Shown here piece by piece: positions 25,607-33,136 of a stretch of DNA of 36,299 nt. How positions within the stretch are numbered: position 1 is the stretch's first letter; the number at the start of each line of letters is the position of its first letter. Source of the stretch: Hydrogenophilus sp. (lineage in GTDB: Bacteria > Pseudomonadota > Gammaproteobacteria > Burkholderiales > Thiobacillaceae); assembly GCA_020692235.1 (NCBI GenBank), contig JAIMKU010000008.1:1-36299 (forward strand). Direction: 5' to 3'. The notes beneath the pieces were generated by a model. That model ran no database searches. It was given only the letters and a program-made list of their open reading frames with translations, and was not told the DNA's origin. The position numbers were made by a program, and so were the translations under genes.

Positions 25607-26629
25607 ATGGCTGAAGATTCCCGCCTGTATTACAAGAACAACCGGCTCAAGCAGTTACGCGCGTTCCATCAGGTGGTGCGCTGCGGCAGCATCTCCAAAG
25701 CGGCGGAAAAATTATTTCTGTCGCAGCCATCGGTGTCCCTGCAAATCCAGGCACTGGAACGGGAACTGGCGGTTGTTCTGTTCGAGCGCCGCGGCCCGCA
25801 CCTCAAACTGACCCCAGAGGGCGACGTGCTATATCACCTGGCCGAGCCGCTGGTCGACGGCATCGACAAGCTGCAGGAAAACTTCACCGCCCACTTCGGC
25901 AAGCTGGAATCGGGCGAGCTGAATATCGGCGCCGGCGAATCGACCATCCTGTACATCCTGCCCGAGCCGGTACGCCGCTTCGTCGAAGCCTATCCCAAGG
26001 TGCAACTCAAGATGCATAACGTCACTGGCCGGGATGGTCTGAAGATGCTCAAGGCGGATGAAATCGACTTCGCGGTGGGCTCGATGCTGGATGTGCCGGA
26101 GGATATTGAATACCGCCCGGTGGTCACCTTCGACCCGATGCTGATTACCCCCATCGACCACCCACTGGCCGACAAGGTGCGCTCCGGCAAGGAAGTCACA
26201 CTGGAGGACGTCAGCCACTACGGCCTGATCCTGCCGCCCAGCCACCTGTCCACCTGGCGCATCGTCAAATATGTCTTTCAGCAGCACAACTTGACCTTCA
26301 CCGTTACCTTGGAGGCCGGCGGCTGGGAAGTCATCAAGAAATACGTGGAACTGGGTATGGGCGTGTCGATCGTCACCGACATCTGTCTGACCGGGTCGGA
26401 AAAACTGATGCGCATCCCGCTGACCCAATACTTCCCACAGCGGGGCTATGGCTTGGTGCTACGCAAGGGCCGCTTCCTGTCGCCTCAGGCCAGGCGCTTC
26501 ATCGAGATCATGGAGGAGGTCTACGCCAGCGGCGCATCGGGGATCACCCAGGATCACTCCCAGGTCAGCCTGAGCGAAAGCGCAAAGGCGGCAACAGAGA
26601 AAAAGACGCGGCGAAGAAAGGCCGCATAG
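25607..26629 (+). CDS. LysR-family transcriptional regulator, divergent from the rnf-nifJ operon
   Basis: 340 residues. Winged helix-turn-helix at about 13-72 (LKQLRAFHQVVRCGSISKAA, then LFLSQPSVSLQIQALEREL and FERRGPHLKLTPEG), then a substrate-binding domain of the two-lobe periplasmic-protein type (about 100-310), and a basic tail ending KKTRRRKAA that could be disordered. The ligand is not predictable; parts of the effector domain recall the CysB/Cbl group, but weakly. ATG at 25607 follows AAAGG. The position, head to head with rnfB across an AT-rich 154-base gap with dyads, is the classic LysR arrangement, so control of the rnfB-nifJ-rnfCDGEA operon is the natural inference. Confidence 0.9.
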   Translation: MAEDSRLYYKNNRLKQLRAFHQVVRCGSISKAAEKLFLSQPSVSLQIQALERELAVVLFERRGPHLKLTPEGDVLYHLAEPLVDGIDKLQENFTAHFGKLESGELNIGAGESTILYILPEPVRRFVEAYPKVQLKMHNVTGRDGLKMLKADEIDFAVGSMLDVPEDIEYRPVVTFDPMLITPIDHPLADKVRSGKEVTLEDVSHYGLILPPSHLSTWRIVKYVFQQHNLTFTVTLEAGGWEVIKKYVELGMGVSIVTDICLTGSEKLMRIPLTQYFPQRGYGLVLRKGRFLSPQARRFIEIMEEVYASGASGITQDHSQVSLSESAKAATEKKTRRRKAA

Positions 26630-26696
26630 GAATAATAAACAGGCCACCGTTCAGGCAGCACAAAACAGTATCCGCTTACAACCAAGCGGGCGCCGG

Positions 26697-26960
26697 TCAG
26701 TACCGTCGGCGTTGTGGCGGCGGCGAGATCGGTCCGCGGGTTTCAATATGACGGAAAGTAATGCGCCCCTTGCTCAAATCGTAGGGCGACATCTCCAGCG
26801 ACACCTTATCGCCGGCCAGGATGCGGATATGGTGCTTGCGCATCTTGCCCGCGCTGTATGCCACCAGGCTGTGGCCATTTTCGAGCGTGACGCGATAACG
26901 CGAATCGGGTAGGACCTCGATCACCACGCCTTGCATTTCAAGGAGTTCTTCCTTGGCCAT
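26697..26960 (-). CDS. infA: Translation initiation factor IF-1
   Basis: 87 residues: an S1-like OB fold beginning [24 protein letters not shown] and containing [32 protein letters not shown], then an extra C-terminal tail ([12 protein letters not shown]). Ordinary IF-1 is 72 residues; the longer form is common as an IF-1 paralogue in betaproteobacteria. It binds the ribosomal A site with IF-2 and IF-3. Start ATG at 26960, with TGGAGG upstream. A strong terminator-like hairpin ends only about 24 bases before the start, so expression probably depends on read-through from csp or on a promoter overlapping the hairpin. It is convergent with the LysR gene. Confidence 0.94.
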   Translation of the reverse strand: MAKEELLEMQGVVIEVLPDSRYRVTLENGHSLVAYSAGKMRKHHIRILAGDKVSLEMSPYDLSKGRITFRHIETRGPISPPPQRRRY

Positions 26961-26983
26961 AACTTTGCCTCCAGAGGAAAGTC

Positions 26984-27014
26984 AAAAATAAAAGGCCCGG
27001 CTTCCGCCGGGCCT
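26984..27014 (-). terminator. Intrinsic terminator between csp and infA
   Basis: Minus strand: GGCCCGGC-GGAA-GCCGGGCC followed by TTTTATTTTT. A perfect 8-bp GC stem and a long T-run make this a strong terminator for the cold-shock gene; it sits just upstream of infA. Confidence 0.85.
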
Positions 27015-27103
27015 ATCCAGTCACAACGCAAGCCTGGACTACCCACCTGGCACCACTACCGGGCACCGCCTCGCGGCCCGTGCCCATTGCACCAGACGGC
27101 AGC

Positions 27104-27310
27104 TTACTCAGCCGCGCGTATGTTAGACGCCTGCTGACCCTTGGGGCCGGTGGTCACGTCGAAACTGACCCGTTGGCCCTCTTGAAGGGTCTTGAAACCC
27201 TGCCCTTGAATCGCGGAAAAATGGGCAAATAAATCATCGCCGCCAGCTTCGGGGGTAATAAAGCCGAAGCCCTTGGAATCGTTAAACCATTTCACAGTAC
27301 CTGTTGCCAT
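27104..27310 (-). CDS. Cold-shock protein, CspA family
   Basis: 68 residues, a complete cold-shock domain. RNP1 is KGFGFITP and RNP2 is DLFAHFS; it starts [18 protein letters not shown]. It is an RNA/ssDNA-binding chaperone that melts mRNA structure. ATG at 27310. A promoter about 150 bases upstream gives a long leader as in cspA-type genes. The 90 bases between its stop and the terminator hold no gene. Confidence 0.95.
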   Translation of the reverse strand: MATGTVKWFNDSKGFGFITPEAGGDDLFAHFSAIQGQGFKTLQEGQRVSFDVTTGPKGQQASNIRAAE

Positions 27311-27490
27311 GTCTTGAATATCCTAAAAATTAACTAAAAATAGGGGCGAACCCCTGGGTTGCATCGAAGGTCAAGACGGCGGGGAAGTGAAGGAGGAATA
27401 CCGCCGAGCGGCGGGTACCAAACCAGACAACAACTACACTACTTGAAAATCGTGTGGCCGCATTGTGCCCTAGATCGCGCTGGATTGCAA
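27311..27490 (-). promoter_or_regulatory. Promoter and long 5' leader of the cold-shock gene
   Basis: A candidate promoter on the minus strand is TTGCAA (27490-27485), 17 bases, CACAAT (27467-27462). The leader of roughly 145 bases contains an 8-9 bp hairpin (27399-27417, TACCGCCG with CGGCGGGTA, one bulge). Long structured leaders of cspA-type genes act as RNA thermosensors; a similar role here is inference. No other gene is seen in 27311-27520. Confidence 0.4.
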
Positions 27491-27520
27491 ATGTTATTTA
27501 AACCTAGAAACCGCCGACGC

Positions 27521-28574
27521 TCATGCCCGCCAGGCCAGATCAAGCTCCCGAGCCGCCTTGACGTCATCCAGTCGTTTGACCTGCAAGGTATAAGGCGCGC
27601 CCTTGACCCGGTCCGGCTCAAGCTCGGCCTCCGCCTTCACCTTCACCATGGCGGCGACAAAGACATCCAGGGTTTCCTTGCTCTCGGTCTCGGTCGGCTC
27701 GATCAGCAGGCACTCCGGCACCAGCATCGGAAAATAGGTGGTCGGGGCGTGGCAGCCGTAATCCAGAAGTCGCTTGGCGAAGTCCATCGCGCTAACCCCG
27801 GTGGCGGCCTTCAATCTTTTCAGGGTCACAATGAACTCGTGACTGGCCCGACGCCACGGGAAGGCCAGATCGAAACCGGCCTTGTTCAATTCCGCTGCCA
27901 GGTAATTGGCGTTTAGGGTGGCGAAGTCGGCCACCCGGCGCAGGCCGTCGCGGCCGAGCATTCGGGCATAGACCCAGGCCCGCAACAGCACCCCCATGTT
28001 GCCGCCGAAGGCGCTCAGGCGACCGATGCGGCTCGGACAGTCGGCCTACTCTGCCCAGCGGTAGAAGCCGCGCTCTTCGACTACATAAGGGATCGGCAGG
28101 AAGGCTTTGAGCCGCTCCGAGACGCCGACCGGACCGGCGCCCGGACCGCCGCCACCGTGCGGGGTAGCGAAGGTCTTGTGCAGGTTCACATGGATGGCGT
28201 CGAAACCCATATCACCCGGCCGCACCCGACCCAGGATGGCGTTCAGGTTGGCACCGTCGTAATAGGTCAGGCCGCCGGCTGCGTGGACGATCCGCTGAAT
28301 TTCGCCGATAAACGGTTCGAACACGCCCAGGGTGGACGGGTTGGTCAGCATCAGGCCGGCGGTTTGCGGCCCGACAGCAGCTTTCAGTGCATCAAGGTCG
28401 ACATTACCCGCACGGTCGGTCGCTATCTCGCGCACCGTATAGCCGCACAGTGTGGCGCTGGCCGGGCGGCTCAATCCGCAACAGTTCAGCCGGCAGATCA
28501 TCGGTCGCTACCAACGCCGCAGATGCTTGCGCCCTGGCCTGTCGGCCGGGGCGGGAGTGTTCGAATATCAGCAT
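27521..28574 (-). pseudogene. gcvPB: Broken glycine dehydrogenase subunit 2 (gcvPB): internal deletion, frameshift and in-frame TAG
   Basis: The normal GcvPB start is present at 28574 (MLIFEHSRPGRQARAQAS, then [10 protein letters not shown]). After about 38 codons the sequence jumps, near 28461-28472 and into another frame, to [18 protein letters not shown], which in intact proteins lies well over 100 residues further on. The pyridoxal-phosphate lysine region ([23 protein letters not shown]) and the C-terminus (to WRA, stop 27521) are well preserved, but a TAG at 28048-28046 interrupts them in frame: YRWAE, stop, then ADCPSRIGRLSAFGGNMGV. Three separate lesions mean no active P-protein can be made from this sequence. 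An assembly error is the alternative explanation. Confidence 0.88.
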
Positions 28575-28576
28575 CG

Positions 28577-28876
28577 TCAGAGCGGCTGACCCCGGACGGC
28601 GGCCAACGCAGCCTCATAGTCAGGCTCCTGGCCAATCTCAGGCACCAATTGCGAGTAGACCACGCGGTCATTCTCGTCCAGCACCACTACGGCGCGCGCG
28701 GTCAGTCCGGACAACGGCGTGTCCAAAATCATGACGCCGTATTGCTTATGGAAATCGCGCCCGCGCAGGGTCGATAGGGTAATCACGTTATTGAGCCCCT
28801 CGGCGCCACAATAACGCACCTGGGCGAATGGCAGTTCGGCCGAGATCACCAGCACCACGGTGTTCGGCAGGCTGGC
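28577..28876 (-). pseudogene. tpx: 3' fragment of a thiol peroxidase gene (tpx)
   Basis: About 97 codons in a different frame from the gcvPA fragment, from [19 protein letters not shown] to the stop at 28577. It contains the resolving-cysteine block [19 protein letters not shown] and the C-terminal [19 protein letters not shown] and [17 protein letters not shown] typical of atypical 2-Cys peroxiredoxin Tpx. The N-terminal part with the peroxidatic cysteine (PTC motif) is missing. The fragment has no start and is fused out of frame to gcvPA at about 28868-28881. Its stop is two bases before the gcvPB ATG, which suggests that tpx once stood between gcvPA and gcvPB. Confidence 0.85.
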
Positions 28877-29183
28877 TGGCCTCGGCCTGGTAGGGCGTGT
28901 AGGCGGTGTAATACTCGCCCCTGCCGGCGATCTGCCAGACTGCGGCGGGGATGTGATGTTCGTAAGCCCCGGCGCCGATGAAATTGAGATATAAGCCGTC
29001 CTGGGCGGCGCGTTCCTGTGCCAAACGGGTGACCGCCATCTCCGACAGACCCTCGGGAATACCCGGCAAGCCCTCGCAACGCAGGTCAGCAGGAATCTCG
29101 TCGAATAGCGCGGCAATATCGGCCACACCGATGCTGGCCAGCATCTCGGCGACATCCTGCTCAGTGTGGGGAATGAATGGCAT
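28872..29183 (-). pseudogene. gcvPA: 5' fragment of glycine dehydrogenase subunit 1 (gcvPA), fused out of frame to tpx
   Basis: The first 104 codons of GcvPA are intact: [19 protein letters not shown] to [14 protein letters not shown], with [14 protein letters not shown] in between. Intact proteins continue GTLQLIYEYQ and run to about 450 residues. Here the next bases belong to tpx, and the gcvPA frame runs only 28 more nonsense codons to a stop at 28788. The start is ATG 29183; the frame is open eight codons further upstream. The junction contains GCCAGCCAGCC, so the deletion could have used a GCCAGC microhomology. Confidence 0.88.
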
Positions 29184-29207
29184 GTTTTTTTCAGATACAA
29201 GATGCAA

Positions 29208-29256
29208 GGTTCAAGGTTCAGGGTTCAGGGTTCAGGGTTCAGGGTTCAGGGTTCAA
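29208..29256 (+). repeat. Heptamer tandem repeat, seven copies of GGTTCAG
   Basis: Seven head-to-tail 7-mers: GGTTCAA, five perfect GGTTCAG, GGTTCAA. The block is flanked by inverted copies of ACAAGATGCAAG (29197-29208) and CTTGCATCTTGT (29295-29306), the second preceded by another CTTGCAT. It lies just upstream of the gcvPA start, between gcvH and gcvPA. Not a CRISPR: units are too short and there are no spacers. Confidence 0.92.
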
Positions 29257-29313
29257 TAAAGAGTAGAAACCATGCCTTTCCTTGCCTCTTGCATCTTGCA
29301 TCTTGTCGCTCCA

Positions 29314-29703
29314 TTAATGGGCTTCCGAATCCACGTGGACCTGGTAGGCGGCGGCGTCCATCAGGCCGCCGAGGTCGCCGGCATCGGCCGGTTTGACCTT
29401 GAACAGCCAAGCGCCATAAGGCGCCTTGTTGAGCAGGTCGGGATTGGCCTCAAGGTCACCGTTGGCGGCGACCACCTCGCCGGCGATCGGCGCATAGACG
29501 TCGGAGGCGGCCTTGACCGACTCGACTACGGCGCATTCCTCACCGGCCTTCAATTGCCGGCCCAGGACCGGGTTCTCAACGAAGACCATGTCGCCGAGCA
29601 GTTCCTGGGCATGGTCGGTGATGCCCACCGTGACGGTGCCGTCCGCTTCGAGGTGGGCCCACTCGTGGGATAGGGTGTACTTCAGATCGCTGGGAATGTT
29701 CAT
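29314..29703 (-). CDS. gcvH: Glycine cleavage system H protein
   Basis: 129 residues, full-length lipoyl carrier protein. The lipoylation lysine is K64 in [12 protein letters not shown]. It starts [23 protein letters not shown] protein shuttles the aminomethyl group between P-, T- and L-proteins on its lipoyl arm. ATG at 29703. It is downstream of gcvT and upstream of the broken gcvPA. The gene itself looks fully intact, in contrast to the P-protein genes. Confidence 0.96.
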   Translation of the reverse strand: MNIPSDLKYTLSHEWAHLEADGTVTVGITDHAQELLGDMVFVENPVLGRQLKAGEECAVVESVKAASDVYAPIAGEVVAANGDLEANPDLLNKAPYGAWLFKVKPADAGDLGGLMDAAAYQVHVDSEAH

Positions 29704-29723
29704 GGTTTTCTCCTGGAAAAAGG

Positions 29724-29768
29724 GTAGAAGCGCCTTGGGCCGCGCATCGCGGGCAAGCCCACTCCTAC
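29724..29768. repeat. Decayed REP-like inverted repeat between gcvT and gcvH
   Basis: The right half, GCGGGCAAGCCCACTCCTAC (29749-29768), is close to the well-known REP sequence read as GTAGGAGTGGGCTTGCCCGC. The left half (GTAGAAGCGCCTTGGGCCGCGC, from 29724) pairs with it imperfectly. The CTA of the right end is the gcvT stop codon (TAG on the minus strand), so the element reaches into the end of the gene. Confidence 0.65.
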
Positions 29769-30850
29769 AGGTCGATCAATGCCTTGCCATTGCGCACAAA
29801 CGGGTATTCCACCACCCGCGCCATTACTTTCTTGTCGCGGATCGCCACTTCGACCGGGTCGCCAACCTTGACCCCGACCGGCACGCGGGCCAGGGCGATG
29901 GCGACGTTGAGGGTCGGCGAAAAGGTGCCGCTGGTCACCTCGCCCGCGCCCTGGGCGGTGAATACCTGCTGATGGCCGCGCAAAACGCCACGTTCGAGCA
30001 GCAGCAAACCAACCAGTTGCTTGTCGCGCGGCAATCTGAGCAGCGCGTCCTTGCCGATGAAATCGCGTTCGGCCTTCAGGTCCACGGTCCAGGCCAGGCC
30101 GGCCTCCAGCGGCGTGATCTTTTCATCCATGTCCTGGCCGAACAGGTTCATGCCGGCCTCCAGGCGCAGGGTGTCGCAGGCGCCCAGGCCGCAGGGTTTG
30201 ACGCCGGCCTCGGTGAGGGCCTGCCACATATACGGCGCGGCCCTGGCCGGCAGCATGACCTCAAAGCCGTCCTCACCGGTGTAGCCGGTGCGGGCGACGA
30301 ACATGGTGCCGATGACGATCGCGGTGAACGGCTTCATCGCTCGGGTCACGCCCTCGCTGCCGGGCAATGCCTGCCATAGCTTCGCCGCCGCATTGGGGCC
30401 CTGGATGGCGATCATGGCCAGATCGCGGCAGGGCAGGATTTGCAAGCCAGGGGCGTAGCGGTCGCGTTGCGCCTCTAGCCAGGCCAGGTCCTTGTCGACG
30501 CAGCCGGCATTGACCACGAGACGGAACCAGGTATCGGTCATGAAATAGACGATGAGGTCGTCCACCACGCCGCCGTCCTCATTCAACATGCAGGAATACA
30601 GCGCCTTGCCGGTGGTGGTGAGCCTGTCGACATTATTGGCCAGCAATTGCCGCAGAAAGGCGCGCGCGCCCTCGCCCTTGATATCGACCGGCAGCATGTG
30701 GGAGACATCGAACATGCCGGCGTCGCGCCGCACGGCGTGGTGTTCGGCGATCTGGGAGCCGTAATGGATCGGCATCTCCCAACCGGAGAAATCGACCAGT
30801 TTGGCATTGGCCTCGCGGTGTTTGGCGTTAAGCGGGGTTTGTTTGAGCAT
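29765..30850 (-). CDS. gcvT: Glycine cleavage system T protein (aminomethyltransferase)
   Basis: 361 residues, full length. It starts [20 protein letters not shown], followed by [21 protein letters not shown] and MFDVSHM, with [13 protein letters not shown] in the folate-binding core. It moves the methylene group from H-protein-bound intermediate to tetrahydrofolate. The start at 30850 overlaps the lipA end by 23 bases; the open frame to 30964 is inside lipA and not family-like. The final stop lies in a REP-like repeat. Confidence 0.96.
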   Translation of the reverse strand: MLKQTPLNAKHREANAKLVDFSGWEMPIHYGSQIAEHHAVRRDAGMFDVSHMLPVDIKGEGARAFLRQLLANNVDRLTTTGKALYSCMLNEDGGVVDDLIVYFMTDTWFRLVVNAGCVDKDLAWLEAQRDRYAPGLQILPCRDLAMIAIQGPNAAAKLWQALPGSEGVTRAMKPFTAIVIGTMFVARTGYTGEDGFEVMLPARAAPYMWQALTEAGVKPCGLGACDTLRLEAGMNLFGQDMDEKITPLEAGLAWTVDLKAERDFIGKDALLRLPRDKQLVGLLLLERGVLRGHQQVFTAQGAGEVTSGTFSPTLNVAIALARVPVGVKVGDPVEVAIRDKKVMARVVEYPFVRNGKALIDL

Positions 30851-31748
30851 CCTGAATCTCTTCGGCGTAATAGGAGCTACGCACCAGCGGGCCGGCCTTG
30901 ACCCAGGTGTAACCCATGGCGCGGGCATCAACTTCGTATTGGGCAAACTCGTCCGGATGAACATAACGGGCCACCGGCAAGTTGTCCGGCGACGGCCGCA
31001 GGTACTGCCCGAGTGACAAACGGGTCACCCCGGCGTCACGCAGGTCGGCCAACACCTCCAGGATCTCCTCCCGCGTTTCACCCAAACCCAGCATCAGCGA
31101 GGACTTGGCCTCGATGCCGGGCAGGCCGGCGGCCAGTTTGAGCAGATCGAGCGAGCGCTCATATTGGGCGCCCTTGCGGGCCTCACGATACAGACGCGGC
31201 ACGGTCTCGACGTTGTGGCCCCAGACCAGGTCGCGCCGGGCGCTTGCCGGTAGGCGGTTCAGCGTCATGACGATGAGGTCGGCGGCCTCGCGCTGGCAGT
31301 TGCGGAAATCTGGGGTCAGGAACTCGACCCCCATATCCGGCCGGGCCAGACGCAGTTGTTCAAGGGTCTCGGCAAAACCGCCGGCGCCGCCGTCCGGCAG
31401 ATCGTCGCGATTAACCGAGGTCAGCACCACAAAGCTTAGGCCCATCCGCAGCGCCGCCTCGGCCACCCGGCGCGGCTCGCCGGGGTCGTTCCACTGCGGC
31501 CGGCCGGTCTTCACCGCGCAGAAACCACAGGCGCGGGTGCAGGTATCGCCCAGCAACATGAAGGTCGCGGTGCCCCGGCTCCAGCACTCGCCCTTGTTCG
31601 GGCAGCGCGCCTCGTCGCAAACCGTGTTGAGACCGGCGACGGCCTGCGCGGTATTCGGGAAATGCCCCCCGCCGCCCAGCTTCTGGCGGATCCAGGGCGG
31701 CATACGAATCGGGCTGGCGGGCGGCGGTGACTGCAAGCAAGGATCCAT
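30828..31748 (-). CDS. lipA: Lipoyl synthase
   Basis: 306 residues. A radical-SAM enzyme that inserts two sulfurs into protein-bound octanoyl groups. The auxiliary cluster cysteines are C44, C49 and C55 ([12 protein letters not shown]); the radical-SAM motif is C70, C74 and C77 (CTRACGFC); the C-terminal serine ligand is in VRSSYYAEE. It leads into gcvT with a 23-base overlap, so it probably serves GcvH in this operon. ATG at 31748 lacks a clear ribosome binding site; ATG at codon 16 ([10 protein letters not shown]) is a possible later start. No partner lipB is in the window. Confidence 0.95.
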   Translation of the reverse strand: MDPCLQSPPPASPIRMPPWIRQKLGGGGHFPNTAQAVAGLNTVCDEARCPNKGECWSRGTATFMLLGDTCTRACGFCAVKTGRPQWNDPGEPRRVAEAALRMGLSFVVLTSVNRDDLPDGGAGGFAETLEQLRLARPDMGVEFLTPDFRNCQREAADLIVMTLNRLPASARRDLVWGHNVETVPRLYREARKGAQYERSLDLLKLAAGLPGIEAKSSLMLGLGETREEILEVLADLRDAGVTRLSLGQYLRPSPDNLPVARYVHPDEFAQYEVDARAMGYTWVKAGPLVRSSYYAEEIQDAQTNPA

Positions 31749-31780
31749 ATACGATGATAAAAAATAAGGTGCAAATATGC

Positions 31781-31813
31781 CGCTACTCTATCCGGTAACC
31801 GGAAAGAGTAGCG
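31781..31813. repeat. 33-bp near-perfect palindrome upstream of lipA
   Basis: CGCTACTCT at 31781-31789 is mirrored by AGAGTAGCG at 31805-31813, and TCCGGT (31791-31796) by ACCGGA (31798-31803). Only one symmetric A/A pair (31790 and 31804) and the central base do not pair. It ends 33 bases before the lipA ATG. No T-run follows on either strand, so it is not a normal terminator. Confidence 0.8.
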
Positions 31814-31830
31814 AGTGGATAGGCCATCGG

Positions 31831-31856
31831 CGAAGTCTTGCGGCTCGCCCTCCTAC
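31831..31856. repeat. Half REP-like element
   Basis: CGGCTCGCCCTCCTAC (31841-31856) has the CGGCTC...CTCCTAC layout of the REP arms at 19555-19575, but I see no well-paired second arm. The rest of 31749-32018 between lipA and xseB holds no gene that I can support; promoters for both genes must lie there. Confidence 0.4.
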
Positions 31857-32018
31857 GGCAACGACAGCGTGGGCACTATACCTAAGCACTCCTGTACTGA
31901 ACAAGCGCGGGCGCGACTCATCCAATAACCGGTGGGGCTCGGGCAAGAGCACGAGCTCACTCATGACGCCGCCTGCCCGGCTGAGCTATCATTCCAGTCT
32001 CGGACTTTAACCACCGTC

Positions 32019-32264
32019 ATGAGCAAAATCGCCAAACCCGCCTCGCCCAAGAGTTTCGAAGCCGCCATCACCGAGCTGGAAGGCTTGGTCGCGGCCATGG
32101 AGGCGGGCAATCTGTCGCTGGAGGATTCGCTGGCGGCCTACAAGCGCGGCATGGAACTGACTGGCTATTGCCAGAAGGCCCTGGCCGACGCCGAGCAACA
32201 AGTAAAGATATTGGGGAACGGGCTGCTCAAGGATTTCAACCCGGACATCGGGACCGGCGAATAA
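32019..32264 (+). CDS. xseB: Exodeoxyribonuclease VII small subunit
   Basis: 81 residues, the usual size. SFEAAITELEGLVAAMEAGNLSLEDSLAAYKRGMEL is the family signature; the protein is a helical hairpin that assembles with XseA to degrade single-stranded DNA. ATG at 32019 gives MSKIAKPASPKSFE; the open frame to 31932 has no family resemblance. The stop shares one base with the ispA start (TAATG). Confidence 0.95.
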   Translation: MSKIAKPASPKSFEAAITELEGLVAAMEAGNLSLEDSLAAYKRGMELTGYCQKALADAEQQVKILGNGLLKDFNPDIGTGE

Positions 32265-33136
32265 TGGCCGATTTCGCCCTCTGGACGCGCACCGTCCAGG
32301 CCGGCACCGAGGCCGCCCTGGCGCGCGCGCTGCCGGCCGCCAGCCTGGAACCGAAACGCCTGCATGAAGCGATGCGTTATGTCGCCCTGGGCGGCGGCAA
32401 GCGGGTACGGCCGATGCTGGTCTTCGCCGCCGCCGAGGCGGTCGGCGCCGACAACGCGCTGACTGAGGCGGCCGCCGCTGCGGTCGAACTGATCCACGTC
32501 TATTCCCTGACCCACGACGACCTGCCCTGCATGGACAACGACGACCTGCGCCGGGGCAAGCCGACCTGCCACGTCCAGTATGATGAGACGACTGCGCTGT
32601 TGGTCGGCGACGCCCTGCAAAGCGCCGCCTTCGAGATGCTGGCCGAGGCCGGCGCCGGCGCCAAGCTGATCGCCCTGCTGGCCCGTGCCGCCGGTTCGCG
32701 CGGTATGTGTGGCGGCCAGGCGGTGGACATTGCCAGCACCGGCCGGCAGCTCAATCTGGCCGAACTGGAGTTCATGCACATCCACAAGACCGGCGCCCTG
32801 ATCCGCGCCGCCGTGCTGCTCGGCGCACTGTCCGGCGGTGCGCTGGAGGATGGCCGACGAGCGGCGCTGGAACATTTCGCCAGGTGCGTCGGTCTGGCCT
32901 TCCAGGTCATGGATGACGTGCTCGACGCCGAGGCCGACACCGCCACCCTGGGCAAGACCGCCGGCAAGGATGCGGCCCAAGGCAAGGCCACCTATTTGAC
33001 CTTGATGAGCATCAAGGAGGCGCGCGCTTATGCCCGCGAGCTGGTCGCCGATGCCCTGACCGCCATCGCGCCGTTCGGCGAGCTGGGCCGCCGGCTGGGC
33101 GAAATCTCCCGCTTCATTGTCGAGAGACAGTTTTGA
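32264..33136 (+). CDS. ispA: (2E,6E)-farnesyl diphosphate synthase
   Basis: 290 residues, short bacterial FPP synthase. It adds isopentenyl diphosphate to dimethylallyl and geranyl diphosphate. First Asp-rich motif [14 protein letters not shown], second motif DDVLD in [13 protein letters not shown], substrate contact GGKRVRP. ATG at 32264 overlaps the xseB stop by one base. The stop overlaps the TTG start of dxs, coupling two steps of isoprenoid synthesis. Confidence 0.96.
   Translation: MADFALWTRTVQAGTEAALARALPAASLEPKRLHEAMRYVALGGGKRVRPMLVFAAAEAVGADNALTEAAAAAVELIHVYSLTHDDLPCMDNDDLRRGKPTCHVQYDETTALLVGDALQSAAFEMLAEAGAGAKLIALLARAAGSRGMCGGQAVDIASTGRQLNLAELEFMHIHKTGALIRAAVLLGALSGGALEDGRRAALEHFARCVGLAFQVMDDVLDAEADTATLGKTAGKDAAQGKATYLTLMSIKEARAYARELVADALTAIAPFGELGRRLGEISRFIVERQF

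Noticed and set aside
27359-27916. Plus-strand 185-codon frame over the csp leader and gcvPB
   Set aside because: It covers the csp promoter region and the antisense of gcvPB, is rich in Arg/Gln/His and matches nothing.
28046-28048. TAG in gcvPB as a recoded codon (pyrrolysine or suppression)
   Set aside because: No family member needs a special residue here and the same gene has a large deletion and frameshift, so a plain nonsense mutation or sequence error is simpler.
29208-29256. CRISPR array
   Set aside because: The units are 7 bases with no spacers and no cas genes are nearby.
31781-31813. Palindrome as a terminator for lipA or xseB transcription
   Set aside because: No T-run on either side and it lies upstream of both divergent genes, not downstream.
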